Source: Absidia repens
Taxonomy: Eukaryota > Mucoromycota > Mucoromycetes > Mucorales > Cunninghamellaceae
NCBI GenBank assembly: GCA_002105175.1
Contig: MCGE01000021.1
Coordinates: forward strand, 604,871 to 668,870
Reading direction: 5' to 3'
DNA length: 64,000 nt
Shown: one piece after another, positions 1 to 11,869 of the stretch
Position numbering within the stretch: position 1 is the first letter of the stretch
How the letters are laid out: each line of letters begins with the position of its first letter
Notes under the pieces: model-generated
Seen by the model: only the letters and a program-made list of their open reading frames with translations
Told to the model about the DNA's origin: nothing
Database searches by the model: none
Program-made: the position numbers and the translations under genes

Positions 1-1373
1 ACGAAACCAGCCCAGAAGTCACCGAACCAACCAAAAATTCTGAAGAGGATATGTCGTCTCAGTATAGAACAGTTCAAACGCCGACGGAGGATGACGCTAC
101 TGCCGACGACGTTCTAACAAAAGTAAAACAATTACATCAATGCAAAAAGCCAAATTGTCCTTTAGATTTATCAGTTGTTGTTGATGAGCAGCCGCCATAC
201 GAAGAAAACAGGTTCCAACGAAGAAATATCGCGCTTCATCATCGTGAATGGAACCAAAAGATCGATGAAAGAAGCACATGCATCCGTCAATCAATGCATC
301 TTATGATAGATCTTATTGTGGATTGGTCTTCACGTGTTTGGGTAATCAGTGAATTCAACATTGCCAAAAAGAAAAACAATCTCAAATATTGGTTTCACCA
401 ACTTTCACATCGTACTCTACGCAGCCCTCAAGGGTACAATGTTAGTAGATATCGACAAGACACAGAAATCTCCTTTTTCAAATTCGATTTTAATCATCCG
501 TCCTTCTCCACTATCAAAACTGCCAAAGTCAATGACAGGGGACAATGGGCTACGTCCGATCCAGTGTACCTAAAATTTCATCAAACCATGATCAATCAGC
601 TCAATGACCAAACATTTTTGGAGATGATACTGAACTCGAAAGCCAGCAAAATGGAGGACCGATTTTATGCCATCTTGCCGCTTTCGCAAGACTATAAACA
701 TTTGATTGGAAGCAAGCATTTGGAGGATAGTTGGAAAATGAATACCTTGCTTGCGGTGAAATTGAAACTCTACGAATGGATGAATGTCAAGGACAAACTC
801 AACCTTTTATTTTTCTCTGGACGGTGGGGGACCGAACAGAAAGGCACCATCTTACCGACCTTTGCCACATCAACTATCGCTTGGTATAGATCTGAGAAAC
901 CTGAGGCGACAGTGGGCGGTCTTGAGCCATCTAATTTTGAATTAAGCGACCCATCCACTATCACATTGAAGCAGTCTGCTACCACTAATCAGCTCTTTCT
1001 TCATTTGAAACCAAAGTCATATTACGTGTGGTCTCATGCTAAAGAAAAAATTATAAATGAGCTTCATGAACAAAACAAAAGAATATACGGACATCTCAAG
1101 TGCTTTCACCAAGCGCTAATTCTTGATATCATATCTATTCCTACTTGGTACACCACAACCATGGAGGCACATCAGCAGGATAAAATCTCTATGACATTTT
1201 TGGATGCCGGGTATATTCATTTAGTCGGAAGTTTAGAAAGTAACGTATGGGTCTTGGGATCATTTCCTTTCTTCGACAATAATGAATTGTATGTACTGAA
1301 GAAAAAGCTTAAACATGATTATTGGACTCATCATAATGGTGATGACTATCCTTCTGGATTTCATATTTATTGA
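1..1373 (+). CDS. C-terminal part of a HET-associated protein, 5' end outside the window
   Basis: The frame is open from base 3 with no stop before the first ATG at 51, so the gene very probably begins upstream of the window. The product aligns over most of its length with the C-terminal half of the HET-domain gene at 8803-10849. Shared blocks are D-W-S-S-R-(V/A)-W-V-I-S-E, K-K-N-N-L-K-Y-W-F, L-N-S-K-A-S-K and E-D-R-F-Y-A-I-L-P. The HET domain itself is not visible here and would lie upstream. The intron present in the paralogue just before E-D-R-F-Y is absent. AATAAA-like signals follow the stop at about 1390-1405. The HET family is linked to non-self recognition in filamentous ascomycetes; in a mucoromycete-like fungus the role is unknown. 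Family relationship is secure, function is not. Confidence 0.8.
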   Translation, partial: ETSPEVTEPTKNSEEDMSSQYRTVQTPTEDDATADDVLTKVKQLHQCKKPNCPLDLSVVVDEQPPYEENRFQRRNIALHHREWNQKIDERSTCIRQSMHLMIDLIVDWSSRVWVISEFNIAKKKNNLKYWFHQLSHRTLRSPQGYNVSRYRQDTEISFFKFDFNHPSFSTIKTAKVNDRGQWATSDPVYLKFHQTMINQLNDQTFLEMILNSKASKMEDRFYAILPLSQDYKHLIGSKHLEDSWKMNTLLAVKLKLYEWMNVKDKLNLLFFSGRWGTEQKGTILPTFATSTIAWYRSEKPEATVGGLEPSNFELSDPSTITLKQSATTNQLFLHLKPKSYYVWSHAKEKIINELHEQNKRIYGHLKCFHQALILDIISIPTWYTTTMEAHQQDKISMTFLDAGYIHLVGSLESNVWVLGSFPFFDNNELYVLKKKLKHDYWTHHNGDDYPSGFHIY

Positions 1374-1916
1374 AATATCATCAGCATTACAATAAATCAA
1401 TAAATAAAGCTATAATTTTTTAATACATATATCATACACAAATGAACTTGTTTCTCAAGAATGGCTGGGGGGTTTTTTTTTATTCAAAAGCTAAAGGAAA
1501 CATTCTAAATTATAGAAATATGGTGTGACCATCTAAACTAGAGAGTAAATACAATATATAAAGACAAACGGTATATAAGAGAGCCCAGGACATACTTTAT
1601 TCAGATATTGGCATGAATTATATATAATACGACAGCTAACTCTGCTAGTAAGAAGGCTAAAACTAAAGGAATGGGATTTGATAACAGTCATTCCAAGTTC
1701 ATATGTTACCGGATCCCACGATATCTAAATTAAATGGGCTTCCCCATGCATCTTTAATCTGCACTTTTTCAAATGCCCCTAATTCCAAATCTAATACTAA
1801 TCCATAATGACCTTTACAATGGTCGCAATGATGTAGAAAAAAAAGGGGGATTTCTCCAGACCCGATAAATCAGATTTTTTTTTCAGATATTTCAGACAAG
1901 GCTAAATGATAAAAAG
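1374..1916. other. AT-rich intergenic DNA, no gene seen
   Basis: Downstream flank of the first HET-related gene. It holds poly(A) signals and short homopolymers. Around 1845-1900 is a stretch resembling one end of the TIR element found at 5962-6772, too short to call. Confidence 0.4.
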
Positions 1917-1984
1917 AGACGTGAGTCCAAGTCTTTATTCAATAAACGACACATTACAAAAAAAAAAAAAAAAAAAAAAAAAAA
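1917..1984 (+). repeat. LINE-like 3' end with poly(A) tail, severely 5'-truncated
   Basis: About 40 bp (gacgtgagtccaagtctttatt then caataaacgacacattaca) match the end of the LINE-like fragment at 12256-12814. A run of roughly 28 A follows. A short 3' end plus a poly(A) tail is the usual product of target-primed reverse transcription. No clear TSD was found. Confidence 0.6.
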
Positions 1985-1989
1985 GATTT

Positions 1990-2620
1990 CACATCCCGCC
2001 CACATGATTTTTGTTTATTTTCTCGCACTGTTTATTTTTTCCCCTTTCTTCCTTTCCTTTCTTTTTTTTTTCCCTGCTTTTTTCTTCATCATTACAGTCT
2101 CATCAAGGTTATTGTGACCTTAGATTAGTGTCAGGACTAGTTTAGAAGGGTTTGCAAATCAGGGATGACAACATGCATGGAGAAACCCTTTCATTTTGGA
2201 TCTAGGATCTTGAGGACACCATTAGTTGGCTTCATTCATTTAGTGTAGTGTTAGCTTTCCATATTTTATATCTGTATTTAAATAAAACATGTTTCTTTTT
2301 ACACGCTTCAATGAAAAAAAATGTCCCATTAGTTTCGCTCATGTCTATTAAAAAAAGATCCCTGTTTACCATCGCCTCATTAGATTAGCATTGACACCTA
2401 TTATGCTTCAATAAAAGATATTCTTTAGACTTTTTCTTGCCTTCAACATTAGAGTACAGTATATAAAATTCCTTTTCACAAATGTACCATTAAATTAGTG
2501 TTGACCAGTCTCCAGAACTCCTAGTAACCTCACTCTTGATAATTTCAATAGATCGCTTGTTACATTGACCTCTGCCTTCTTAGTTTAGAGTATATCATAT
2601 TGCTTCAATAAAGTATGTCC
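1990..2620 (+). repeat. Divergent copy of the R repeat family (subfamily R')
   Basis: It contains the family core seen in many copies: ggactagtttagaagggttt, then atgcatgg.gaaaccctttc and attttggatctaggatctt. Several 'ttcaataaa' stretches follow. Inverted copies of the same subfamily lie at about 11870-12250 and 16980-17590. No coding potential is visible. Confidence 0.65.
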
Positions 2621-4059
2621 TATTTATTGCTCCACCTGTGATTCATTATAAAACAAATACTGTCATTATTATAGCTGTTTTGTGCGTGTCCTGTCATATA
2701 CGTGCTTTCTGTCTAGGACACATTTATATCACCCTGACGACTATTTTCCCTACCGCTTTAACATACTTTATAGAACCAAAGCGCGAAACGGCAGAGGCGA
2801 CGGAAACAAAAATACTCTCCAGCGGTTTTTTGTTTTTCCATACACACATGCCTGTTTATTTTTTTCTACCCTCATATATACACAGTATACATTAAGTGAG
2901 GTATTGACCCAACAGCACAGTAAAAGATCATTTCTTTTTCACGGACACATACCCTCTTTTTTTCAAAACACAGAAACAAAAAAAAAAAAAAAACACATAC
3001 GCACGCACACACACATATATATATATATATATATGTCACACCCATTTGATAAGATATTTCTACGTATGAGAGAGATTACTGGTAACAATGGTAAATAGAT
3101 AAGACAAATTTTTATTTCAGATGCAGATATAAACTATGACAACGAATACTCAACCAAGTCATTAAAAGTTTCATAACAATCATTCAAGGTGAAGGACTCA
3201 TCTTATGGTGGGTCACAAAATCACGAATTCAAAATGAGAGAATTTTCTAACGATATTTGTATTGCGTTTAAAACGGTGCCCATTGATTCAAGTCTTGACA
3301 CCAAACCCAAGTCCACGAGTACATCATTGAGGTAGTATTAATGATGAGAAAAGAAAAAAAAAAAAAAAAACAAGAAAGAAAGAAATCAATGTGGGGCGGT
3401 GGCGTTGCAGTGTGTTGATAGTTTGATATATCAGTCGAAATTCATTCATAGATTGCTGAATATGGAAAATTGTCGACAGGAAGGTTTGCATAATGAAAAA
3501 AAGCCAGGATATTCTGTGTGACAAGTATGAGAGGTTGGAATGCCGATGGTTGTCCTTTTTTGGTTTAGCATGATTTGAAGGCAATGTCATTGTATCCCGC
3601 AAAGCTAGATTTCATGCCTATATAAAACTTGCCATGATGATCACAAGCTTTATAATAGGTGAACACTGCCACTACAAACTACAAGTACTATGTCAACTTT
3701 CCTGCGGTGGATAGAAAAAAAGATTTTAAATGATGAGCAATTATAAGATAAAATGATATGTAGACTTACTAAATATAATCATAACGGAGAAGTGTGAATG
3801 ATGTAAAATAGATGTAGAGAATAAAGGTAACTGTGTGTTTTGTATTGAAGACAAATATGAAGATTGTATATATTTGCTGCTTTGTGGGAAAGGAACTAAA
3901 ATCAATAGTGGGGATTCGATTTAGTAGGCGTCCGGCGGTGATTGAAAAGGTAGAGAGAAGGTAAATGCTCCAAAATTTTTTGATACTCCTTTTATTTTTT
4001 CTTTTTTATTTTTTCTTTATATACCTATGTCAATCTCAAAACGTAAAGATAGCAGTACG
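2621..4059. other. Intergenic region with simple repeats, no supportable gene
   Basis: It contains an A run at about 2979-2993, a (CA)/(TA) microsatellite at about 3001-3033 and an A run at about 3355-3370. Short open frames here are low-complexity and show no domain. Confidence 0.4.
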
Positions 4060-4545
4060 CTAGGCCTTCATCGAACGAGTATTCTCGGCCAAGTCCATAC
4101 ATTCCAATCTTGGGTAAAGATCCAGTCCTGTGATGATATTTTGAAAAAGAGAAGCGAATTCATCTAGTCGTCCTCCACTTACACGAAGTCTTGTATCAAT
4201 ATCTCCCAAAGCCATTTGAAATGTCTGATTGGTGTGGAACTTCATCTGGAATGCGAAGATTTGGAAAATTCGGTGGAGGTAAAATATACAAAAGGACTAA
4301 CAAATCAGCGATTTTGACGTCTTGTTCCTCAACTTTATGTGTTACTTAAACATAGGAATTAACACGACAAAAGAACCAAGTATGGCGCTCACCACGAAAT
4401 ACCAAAACTTCAAGAAAAGAAATATAAGGTAGGAAAATATAACGCGAACATTGTTTACCTTGTTGCATTGACTTTTTTTTTTTTTTGTCTTTTTAGGCCA
4501 ATGATTCCTTGTGTATTGGTGGATTGACTGGAACCCTTGGCTCAA
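4060..4545 (-). pseudogene. Possible remnant or exons of an unrecognised gene
   Basis: The minus strand carries a normally composed 61-residue terminal stretch (4245-4060) rich in charged and hydrophobic residues (M-A-L-G-D-I-D-T-R-L-R...), ending in a stop. Upstream, a second plausible stretch (E-E-Q-D-V-K-I-A-D-L-L) is in another frame with no convincing splice that joins them. It could be a real small multi-exon gene whose introns I could not place, or a relic. No family recognised. Confidence 0.3.
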
Positions 4546-4744
4546 ATGTGGTCAATTGGGGCAAGCAATAGAAGTAAAAAACTAATAAAGAACTGTACTT
4601 TTTGATGTAAGTTTATTAAAATAGCTATATACACTACTGTGTAACAATGCACTGATTTTCCTTTTTATTTGAGCCACCTTTACTATAGGCTAAGCTGGAA
4701 CGGGATCATGGACTTTTCAGACAGCTCCAATGACTTACAATTGC

Positions 4745-4910
4745 ATTTATTGAACAACGGGGAATGATTCATCTTTGATATTGATTGTAGACCAAGTGAA
4801 ACATAGCCAGTGTAAAGGTGTGCTGGTGAGTGACAAGGTACAATTGTTGGGTTGTGATGGATAACCGCGTACCTGGTATATGTGGATGATGCCAAATGGC
4901 AAATACGACA
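4745..4910 (-). mobile_element. Fragment of LTR family A
   Basis: It matches the outer half of LTR A (gattgtagaccaagtgaaac, tagccagtgt, gtacaattgttggg) and ends in AATACGACA like the complete copies at 23586-23951 and 51850-52209. The inner half is missing. Confidence 0.7.
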
Positions 4911-5075
4911 ACATGTACGACACACGCAATAATGATCAAGTAGAAAGGAAGTAACGCTCATGTATTGCGACTGATCCATGGGCTCACTGTAATCGAGGTA
5001 ATTTTTTGCATGGACCACATAGTCATACTCTAATCACTTTTGTTTTTGACACTTTTTTTTTTTTTTTTAATGTAG

Positions 5076-5237
5076 ATGATGTTAACCAGGTTGGAAGACA
5101 ATGTAGTGGAATATTCCAGGAATACCAGCAACAAGATGCGGACAATCATAGGCTCAAGTAAATCACAATCTCCTATCAACTTGGAAAACTGGATCTCAGA
5201 AGTACGATGGTTGCAAGGCTGGGTTATCTGGAAATGA
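5076..5237 (+). CDS. Short ORF, possible exon of an unknown gene
   Basis: An ATG-initiated frame of 53 residues with normal composition (N-W-I-S-E-V-R-W-L-Q-G-W) ends at 5237. A 12-bp-periodic gacgacgaaaac array follows at about 5238-5305; in another frame it would encode an acidic N-D-D-E repeat ending E-D-E-L. A second frame over 5074-5160 is also open. It may be one gene with an unseen intron. No family is recognised. Confidence 0.25.
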   Translation: MMLTRLEDNVVEYSRNTSNKMRTIIGSSKSQSPINLENWISEVRWLQGWVIWK

Positions 5238-5319
5238 AGAAAACGACGACGAAAACGACGACGAAAACGACGACGAAGATGACGACGAAAACGACGATGA
5301 AGATGAATTATGATTATAT

Positions 5320-5961
5320 TTGTAGTTAGCGGCTCAAATGATACACTGGAAATGAAATTGATTGATTGAAATATATGTTGTTGTTGTTTTTTTATCGTCT
5401 TACCTCAAATAAAATAAATACTAATACTCTTATTATGCAAATCACATATTTATCGTCTCAAAGGGAAAAAATAGCTGCATGTGTTGTACGGGGTTAGGTG
5501 GTGTGATATGGGCGCTGATTGTGCTGTGGAAGGTGAATGGTGTGTTTTTTACATGAATTAGGGGAAAGGTGTCTGATTATAGATAGTAATTAGATTGTTT
5601 AGTATGTGGGTGATAAAATGATCGTGGGTTGCTTGGTGTTTTATAATAGCCGAATGAATGAAGTGGTGATTATGGTGTAGTTCTATGATATGATATGTGT
5701 TGGCATTATAGAGGAATTTTGAAATGGTGTAGCAATCACCAACAAAGGATCGTATATAAATTGAAAAGAAGTTGCACACTCTCCTCGATGAACAAAAAAA
5801 AAAAAAAAAAAAAAAAAGAGCGGTACTAGTTGGAACATGCTGAATTATACTTTTAATACTCCTAAGCGAAGACTCGATTTACTTTTGCCGTATACTTTAC
5901 TGCAGTTGCTGCTGCCCTTTTGAAGAACTTTGTTTTTGACAAAATAAATAAATTTTATTTA
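5320..5961. other. AT-rich spacer, nothing supportable
   Basis: It contains a long A run at about 5790-5817. No coding frame with recognisable content and no repeat seen elsewhere in the window. Confidence 0.35.
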
Positions 5962-6772
5962 GGGGATTGCCCCATACCGATAAATCCGATACTTTCTTTT
6001 AGATAAACATTTCAAGGCTCGACTGTACCACAGGTACGACATTCATTGTATCGCCGATGACTATCAATTTATGCACTCTGTTGCACTTGACAGTATTTTT
6101 TTCTTTTTTATTGACATTTACATCTTTGCTCCTTTACGTTATTATTCCAAACATCTATTATTTTTACTCATTATGATCAGTCAAATGCTCGGCGAAAAAA
6201 CCTATCCTGACAAAAATAGTATGGTGAATGATGCCAAGATGTTTGCAAGAAAAAATGGGGTTTCCACTGTCACCATCAAAAGATTTATCTGAACTTACGC
6301 CACCGTCATCACCATCATGACCTTTATTACAAGCACCAAAAATATTGCCTGCATTAACAGCAGCAGAAATATCAACACCAACACTAACGGCAACAGCAAC
6401 CCATTCCCACCACACCTATTCTAACCCCATCCGAATCAAAACCAGTACCATTCACTACCACCAAAAAACCCACCAGAAAACCCACTAGAAGAAGACGACT
6501 TAGTGAACGAGTTTCAACACAAAACATAGTCGTGGAACTCAACGACATTTATTTTTATTTTACTATCTTTATTATTCTAAAAGGCTACCCTATAGAATAA
6601 ACAATGTCTTTTTTTTTTTTTTTTTTTTTGGTAATGCCTAGTAGATTGCATAAACTGATAATTATCGGCGATACAATGAAGGTGGTACCTGTGGTACAGT
6701 CAATTCTTTTGGAATTTTTCACCTCAAAAAAAAATATTGCATTTACAGTATCGGATATGGAGCGATTCCCCC
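5962..6772. mobile_element. TIR DNA transposon remnant, family T1 (copy a)
   Basis: Left end ggggattgccccat and right end ggagcgattccccc are inverted. The arms also share a block near 6045-6075 and 6645-6690 (attgtatcgccgat..ctatcaatttatgca against its complement). A short frame inside (6176-6292) reads G-E-K-T-Y-P-D-K-N-S-M-V-N-D-A-K, which could be a transposase N-terminus. A Thr/Pro-rich segment follows. The related element at 45478-46617 has the same plan. The superfamily is not assigned; MULE-like is one possibility. Confidence 0.6.
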
Positions 6773-7317
6773 GCAAAAAAGAAGATAGTATGTTATCATT
6801 CAAAAACAAACATGAATTTGAACTTCAGTAATAAAATAAATTGAATAACTTGTGCCTGTTGAAGGCATTAGTACCTTTATTGATCAAAATTAATAAAAGA
6901 CTAAAGAATATAAATATACCAATACAATATATATATTGACAGAATAATAATTGAGTAATAAAGAATAGCCTAATGTCGGGAAGAAAGTGGAGTGAAGGTA
7001 AAAAGTAAAAAAAAAAAACAGGTATGAGGAAAAGAAGGAAGTTGTTGAAAAAGATAAAGTAAATGCTGAAATTAAATGTTAGACACATTCATGCGATTTA
7101 TGCTGTTAATTTAACGCCCCGCTGAATAGCCAAACTCCCCCCGTTTTTTTTAACCGCACACCAGTTGCCGTTAACACACATTGAGTGTTTGTATATTAGC
7201 CAGGACAGTGATCAGTGAAATCGACTAATATTCAACCCAGTTTTTTTCTTTTTTTTCTACATGTATATGCATCTTGCATGAAAGTGATTAATGGTAAAAA
7301 AAAAAAAAAAATACGGA
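6773..7317. other. AT-rich spacer, no gene seen
   Basis: Low-complexity A/T-rich sequence with short homopolymers. Only low-complexity open frames are present. Confidence 0.35.
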
Positions 7318-7930
7318 GGATAACATCAAATATGTATCTGAAAGCTGAAAGAAATTACAAAAAGAAAAAAGAATAAAAGAGAATAACAAAATTAAGGTGA
7401 TCAATGTTGTTTATCTGGTATTTTTGTTTTGGGTGCAAGCTTGTGTAATAAGTCTTTTCCTTGTCAACTATTGTTTTGGTTTGGATTCTTTAAATGATGG
7501 TAATGGTGATAATAATGACGATGGTATTAACCAGGACTGCCTTATGAATAATGAGACGGAGGACGGCCAACGTTTCTGATAAAAAGCATACTGTGTCGAT
7601 ATTTTTTCCATACGCCATCTTAATTTTCAGGGGAAGTTCGTACAATACCATCGTCGTCATTATTCGAGCCAAATTCATAACATCACCAATACCATTACGT
7701 TCGCCAACGTCGCTCTTGCTACCATTATCACCTCTCCCAGCGGCATCACCGTCACCATCACCCAAAGCACTTAAAACCAAAACAATAATAGAAGGAAAAA
7801 GTGTGTAGTACACAAACTTGCACCCAAAACAAAAATACCTGATAACCCTGATCACACTGACTTTGTCAGTCTTTTTTGCTCTTTTTCCTTTTGTAATTTT
7901 TTTCAGCTTTCAGATACATATTAGACGTTA
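7318..7930. repeat. Foldback (long imperfect inverted repeat) element
   Basis: The left arm (about 7318-7517: atatgtatctgaaagctgaa, then tatttttgttttgggtgcaa) is the imperfect complement of the right arm (about 7742-7930), with roughly 200 bp between. Both arms could start a hydrophobic peptide, so the ancestral unit may have been coding. A (TA)n tract adjoins the right arm. Confidence 0.65.
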
Positions 7931-7934
7931 TCCC

Positions 7935-7938
<4 letters not shown>

Positions 7939-7970
<32 letters not shown>
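7939..7970. repeat. (TA)n microsatellite
   Basis: About 15 uninterrupted TA units at the outer edge of the foldback element. Confidence 0.9.
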
Positions 7971-7974
<4 letters not shown>

Positions 7975-8170
7975 CATCATTGATTTTTCTTACTGCACGA
8001 TAATTTATCATGCTGAACGGTATTTTTATCGCGGCTGGTGCAATCCCGAAACAAAAATAGCTGAAACAGTTAAACGGTGCTATACCGACCATACATCTGA
8101 TAATTCACATTTTTATTTTCCAAGAACGTCAACGATCCGGGCTAGGCAAGCCGCCCCGAGTGCGATGGGA

Positions 8171-8452
8171 TAAACACACGTCATTATTAACAAGATTCAA
8201 TGACAGAATAAAAGAGATAAGAGTGAGTGATCCATATATCATGATTGATTACCAGTTTATCAGTTGATATATTGGCTGTATTGCGCCTTTTTCCAGCTTT
8301 ACTTAATTTTAAGTTTCATTTTTTTCAATTTACAACATTAACTATGTGAGTGAGAGTGATGAAGCTTTTTGCTTTTAAAAAGTTAATTTATTGTCAGCAT
8401 ATCAGTTCCCACACCTTGAGATATAAGGTTGCGGGGATTCAAAGGTAGCGAA

Positions 8453-8497
<45 letters not shown>

Positions 8498-8802
8498 AGG
8501 TACCAAAATTTTATCAAAAAAAAAGTCAGAGACCTACCGGAAATGTTAAAAAAACCGGCTTATAGTATTGTAAAAAAATGATATCCATTGACTATTGTAG
8601 GTTTTGACATGTCTCTCTATTCAACAACACAACACTAAAAAAAAAAAGAACAAGAAAAGACAAATGTTTGTGTAAACTTCGATGGCGCAAACTTTGATAT
8701 ATATGCACTCCGCAAACTCTTCAATGTGTTAGAAAGGTACTTTTCCTTATTCTTCCTTTTTCACAGTTTCTCTTTTGCTCTTCACCCTCTATCTGAATCA
8801 AT
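8171..8802. other. Upstream region of the HET gene
   Basis: It contains a run of about 43 A (8454-8496). From 8745 the DNA becomes pyrimidine-rich (tcttcctttttcacagtttc) just upstream of the ATG at 8803, as in many fungal leaders. No defined promoter element could be assigned. Confidence 0.35.
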
Positions 8803-10849
8803 ATGACTAAAGAAGATCCAGTGGAACATCGCTTTCAAGGTATGTGATGGGCTCATAGGAAGAAAAATAAAATCAACAACAATGAATAACTCGACTTTAT
8901 TTTTTTTCGCAGAACTAACCTGTGACGCCACTCAACAGCAACAACAACAGCAAAAAAAATCATTTCAGGTTGTGCTTGTCGACATTGAAAAGGCTGGCAA
9001 AGATAGTATCATCCATTGTGTTGAAAAGCCACTGGACGAAGACACCGAGTTTGTTGCTTTATCTTATCGTTGGGGGGAATTACCTGAACATATAGTTGAC
9101 ACAAAATGCGGCTACATTGCATCTATCACGTCATTTGCCTTGGATGATTTTTATGAACTTTGTTCCTTCATGATGGAGGAACCCGACCTCAAATCGATCA
9201 AGTATGTTTGGGTGGATGCGATCTGTGTGGATCAAATCAACCACGAACGACGTAAAGCCACTATTCATCAAATGAGCAACATTTACGAAAAAGCTACGTA
9301 TATTGTGGCAGTCCCTGATCTTCACAGCCAATATTTGAGGAATGTATCGCAAGTAAATCAAAGAATCAGAAACAAACACAGAACATATTCCGATTATATT
9401 TATCACCTCCTTTACGGAAATATGGATAAGCTCGTTCAACTGGACAATGAATTTTTCGACAGCATCGACGTGCCAAAAGATCAGGTGCTAAGACAATTGC
9501 TGTCAAAATATAGCCATTGTGTTATGGCTGACCACCCAAGCAGTTATAATTTTGGCTTTGTTCCCCGTGCTGAGGCAATAGTTGAAGCATTATACGACGC
9601 CAGTCAAACCGATTCTCCGACCAATCATCATTCTTACGAAGACGCCACTACTGGGAAAATTCAAACACAGGCGGATCGCTACGCCTCTTTTGAGGATTTG
9701 TTTGATGGAATGGAACTCAAAATAGATTGGAAATCTTGCATAGTATGGCACGGCAAGAGAGATGACTTTGGACCAATATTGTCATGGAAGGACTTCCTCT
9801 CTAAAAGAAACGAAGATATCGCATATGTCATGGCTCATTTGGCAGATCTCATCATTGATTGGTCCTCTCGTGCTTGGGTGATCAGCGAATACCATATTGC
9901 AATGAAGAAAAACAACCTAAAGTATTGGTTTACTGAATTCCGAAGACGTCATGTCAAGGGTTTGCCATTTTTCAAATTTGATTTTAGAGCCTCCATCTCG
10001 TCATACGAAACGGAACCAGGAGGTGTTCGTGGGTATGTTATCGGATCTATGTTAATGGGATTGACGACAGAAAGCTTTCTTGAAGATATCCTGAACTCCA
10101 AGGCTAGTAAAAATGGTAGGTCAACTTTTTTTTTTGGGGGGGGGAGGGAGAGGGAACTGGCAGTAAATTTTATATTTTTTTATGAATATCTATGTGTAGA
10201 GGATCGATTTTACGCCATCTTGCCCCATTCAAAGTATGATGACAAAATCAACCAAGTGGCTGATTGGAAGATTAATACTATGACTTCTGTCAAGTTGAAG
10301 CTGTTCGAGATCATGAATGCCGAAGACAAGTTGAAGCTTTTGTTTTCAGTTGGGCAAAGCATAAATGTCATGTCTCAGCTAATACCAACATTTGCAACAC
10401 CGACAGTACACGTTTCCGATGCTTTTTTATTCTCTGGCGAGGTCGATTTGCCTAACTTGTTCAACAAATCCGCCATCTCAATTCATCATCGCGCTCATGA
10501 ATCGCAACTGTATCATTGTCTTCAGTTGACACCCAAAGGATATCGCGTGCAATCTAAACCCTATAATGAAGAGCTTCTTCAATATGCGAATACAAGAAAA
10601 GAAATACTATGCAGTCATCTTCAACTCGATGAGGACAGCTTGGAGATTGACTTTGTAAAACTCAGTTTCTTTGACCGACCACCATCATATTATCAAAGTG
10701 GGTACGGGTACCTTGACGTTGATATATATCTCACTGGAAGTTTTTTAAAAAACAAATGGATACTCGACTCTAGAGATATGCCAAAACGGTTGGACAAATG
10801 GGACTATTATGATAACAATAATACTGCCACCGTTTTTGATATCTATTGA
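8803..10849 (+). CDS. HET-domain (heterokaryon-incompatibility-like) protein, three exons
   Basis: Exons are 8803-8839, 8913-10115 and 10200-10849. Introns of 73 and 84 nt have donors GTATGT and GTAGGT and acceptors CGCAG and GTAG, giving 629 residues. The 84-nt intron is a multiple of three and open, so an unspliced reading gives a false insertion ending in a Gly-rich stretch. The N-terminal region (about residues 59-155) shows the HET motifs: F-V-A-L-S-Y-R-W-G, then Y-V-W-V-D-A-I-C-V-D-Q and M-S-N-I-Y-E-K-A. A short poly-Gln tract lies near residue 20. The C-terminal half is shared with the gene ending at 1373, so the two are paralogues on one strand. HET domains trigger incompatibility in ascomycetes; the role here is unknown. 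The start at 8803 is preferred because exon 1 splices in phase into the conserved frame. Confidence 0.88.
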
Positions 10850-11189
10850 TAGAAATGGCCTATAACGGAGACGTCAATAATTAAATAAAAATAAAATCAG
10901 TTTGTTTGTTTTTCCTTTGAAATTCATGCGAGACTGTGTCTTGAATGATATGTAAAGTGCGGTACCCGCACTGTTGATGTTTTGTCAGTTCAGAAGTCCT
11001 TTTTTATCAGCAATAAATTCAATACATTACCCCTTGATTTAAAAAATTCAGGTTAGCAAGAGTATTGCAAGTACATTCCATGTGAATCTCTACATTTATC
11101 ACCACAGGCTTTATGCATTATTTAGCAGCGCTTTGAAGGATTTCGATTTGTCGAAATACGCTCTCTAATATAAGGATTCATTTCCCGCA

Positions 11190-11698
11190 GTGTAATTATG
11201 TGTCGTGGGATAATGACTGGCACAGTGCTTTTGCTAGTAAGAAGATGGGAAGGTACGCGACTTATGTATGTTTTGATCTTAATGCTACTTTTTTATTATC
11301 ATTATCAGTCATAGAATAGGAAGAACTAGCGACGTCCAGTGCGTTCCTGATACTATTGACAAGGATACTAATATTTTACATGTATGAAAAAAAAAGAAGG
11401 GCTGTTACCAAACTTATTAGCTGACAAGAATGAACTGACCCTTTGTACTGTATTGAATTTTTTAGACGGTGACATCAAACAAATGAATCGCTATGTCAAG
11501 GAAATTCTTCAAAATGAATGAAGTATCATTCAAGCGAAACCTGATGGCCCAATGATTATCACACCACTTCCTCGACAACGTTTAAATGAAATCCAGATAT
11601 GCATTATCGGTCATGATGATCATGCACCACAAGATTATCCTTCACATATGATATACGATAACCTAATCGACGACAAGATCTTTATAGGTGTACATTAG
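11190..11698 (+). pseudogene. Decayed multi-exon gene, family unknown
   Basis: Three coding-looking segments lie in order on the plus strand: about 11197-11251 (W-D-N-D-W-H-S-A-F-A-S), about 11309-11383 (T-S-D-V-Q-C-V-P-D-T-I-D) and 11471-11698. GT..AG-like borders separate them. The last segment reads as 75 residues ending in TAG, but has an in-frame TGA at 11519-11521. Splice phases do not join cleanly, which also argues for decay. A TACTGTA heptamer (11446-11452) lies in the last intron. No family recognised. Confidence 0.45.
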
Positions 11699-11869
11699 TC
11701 AGCAAACAATTTCATTCGATAGCATAAGGCAGACACTTAGAGGTATAAAGAATGATCAACAGTAATTTAAAAGGACGTGTACCAAAAGGAATTTATTATA
11801 TATAAAGTATTGTACATGGCAGAAGGAAGACTGACGAGATATCTTTTACATAGCATACCAAGTCAACGC

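Noticed and set aside
6176..6292. MULE transposase in T1a
   Set aside because: The short frame is suggestive of an N-terminal domain, but no catalytic region is visible, so the superfamily was left open.
8882..10849. Unspliced 655-residue HET protein starting at 8882
   Set aside because: It includes a T/G-rich stretch absent from the paralogue and flanked by good splice sites, and the start at 8882 lies within an upstream intron.
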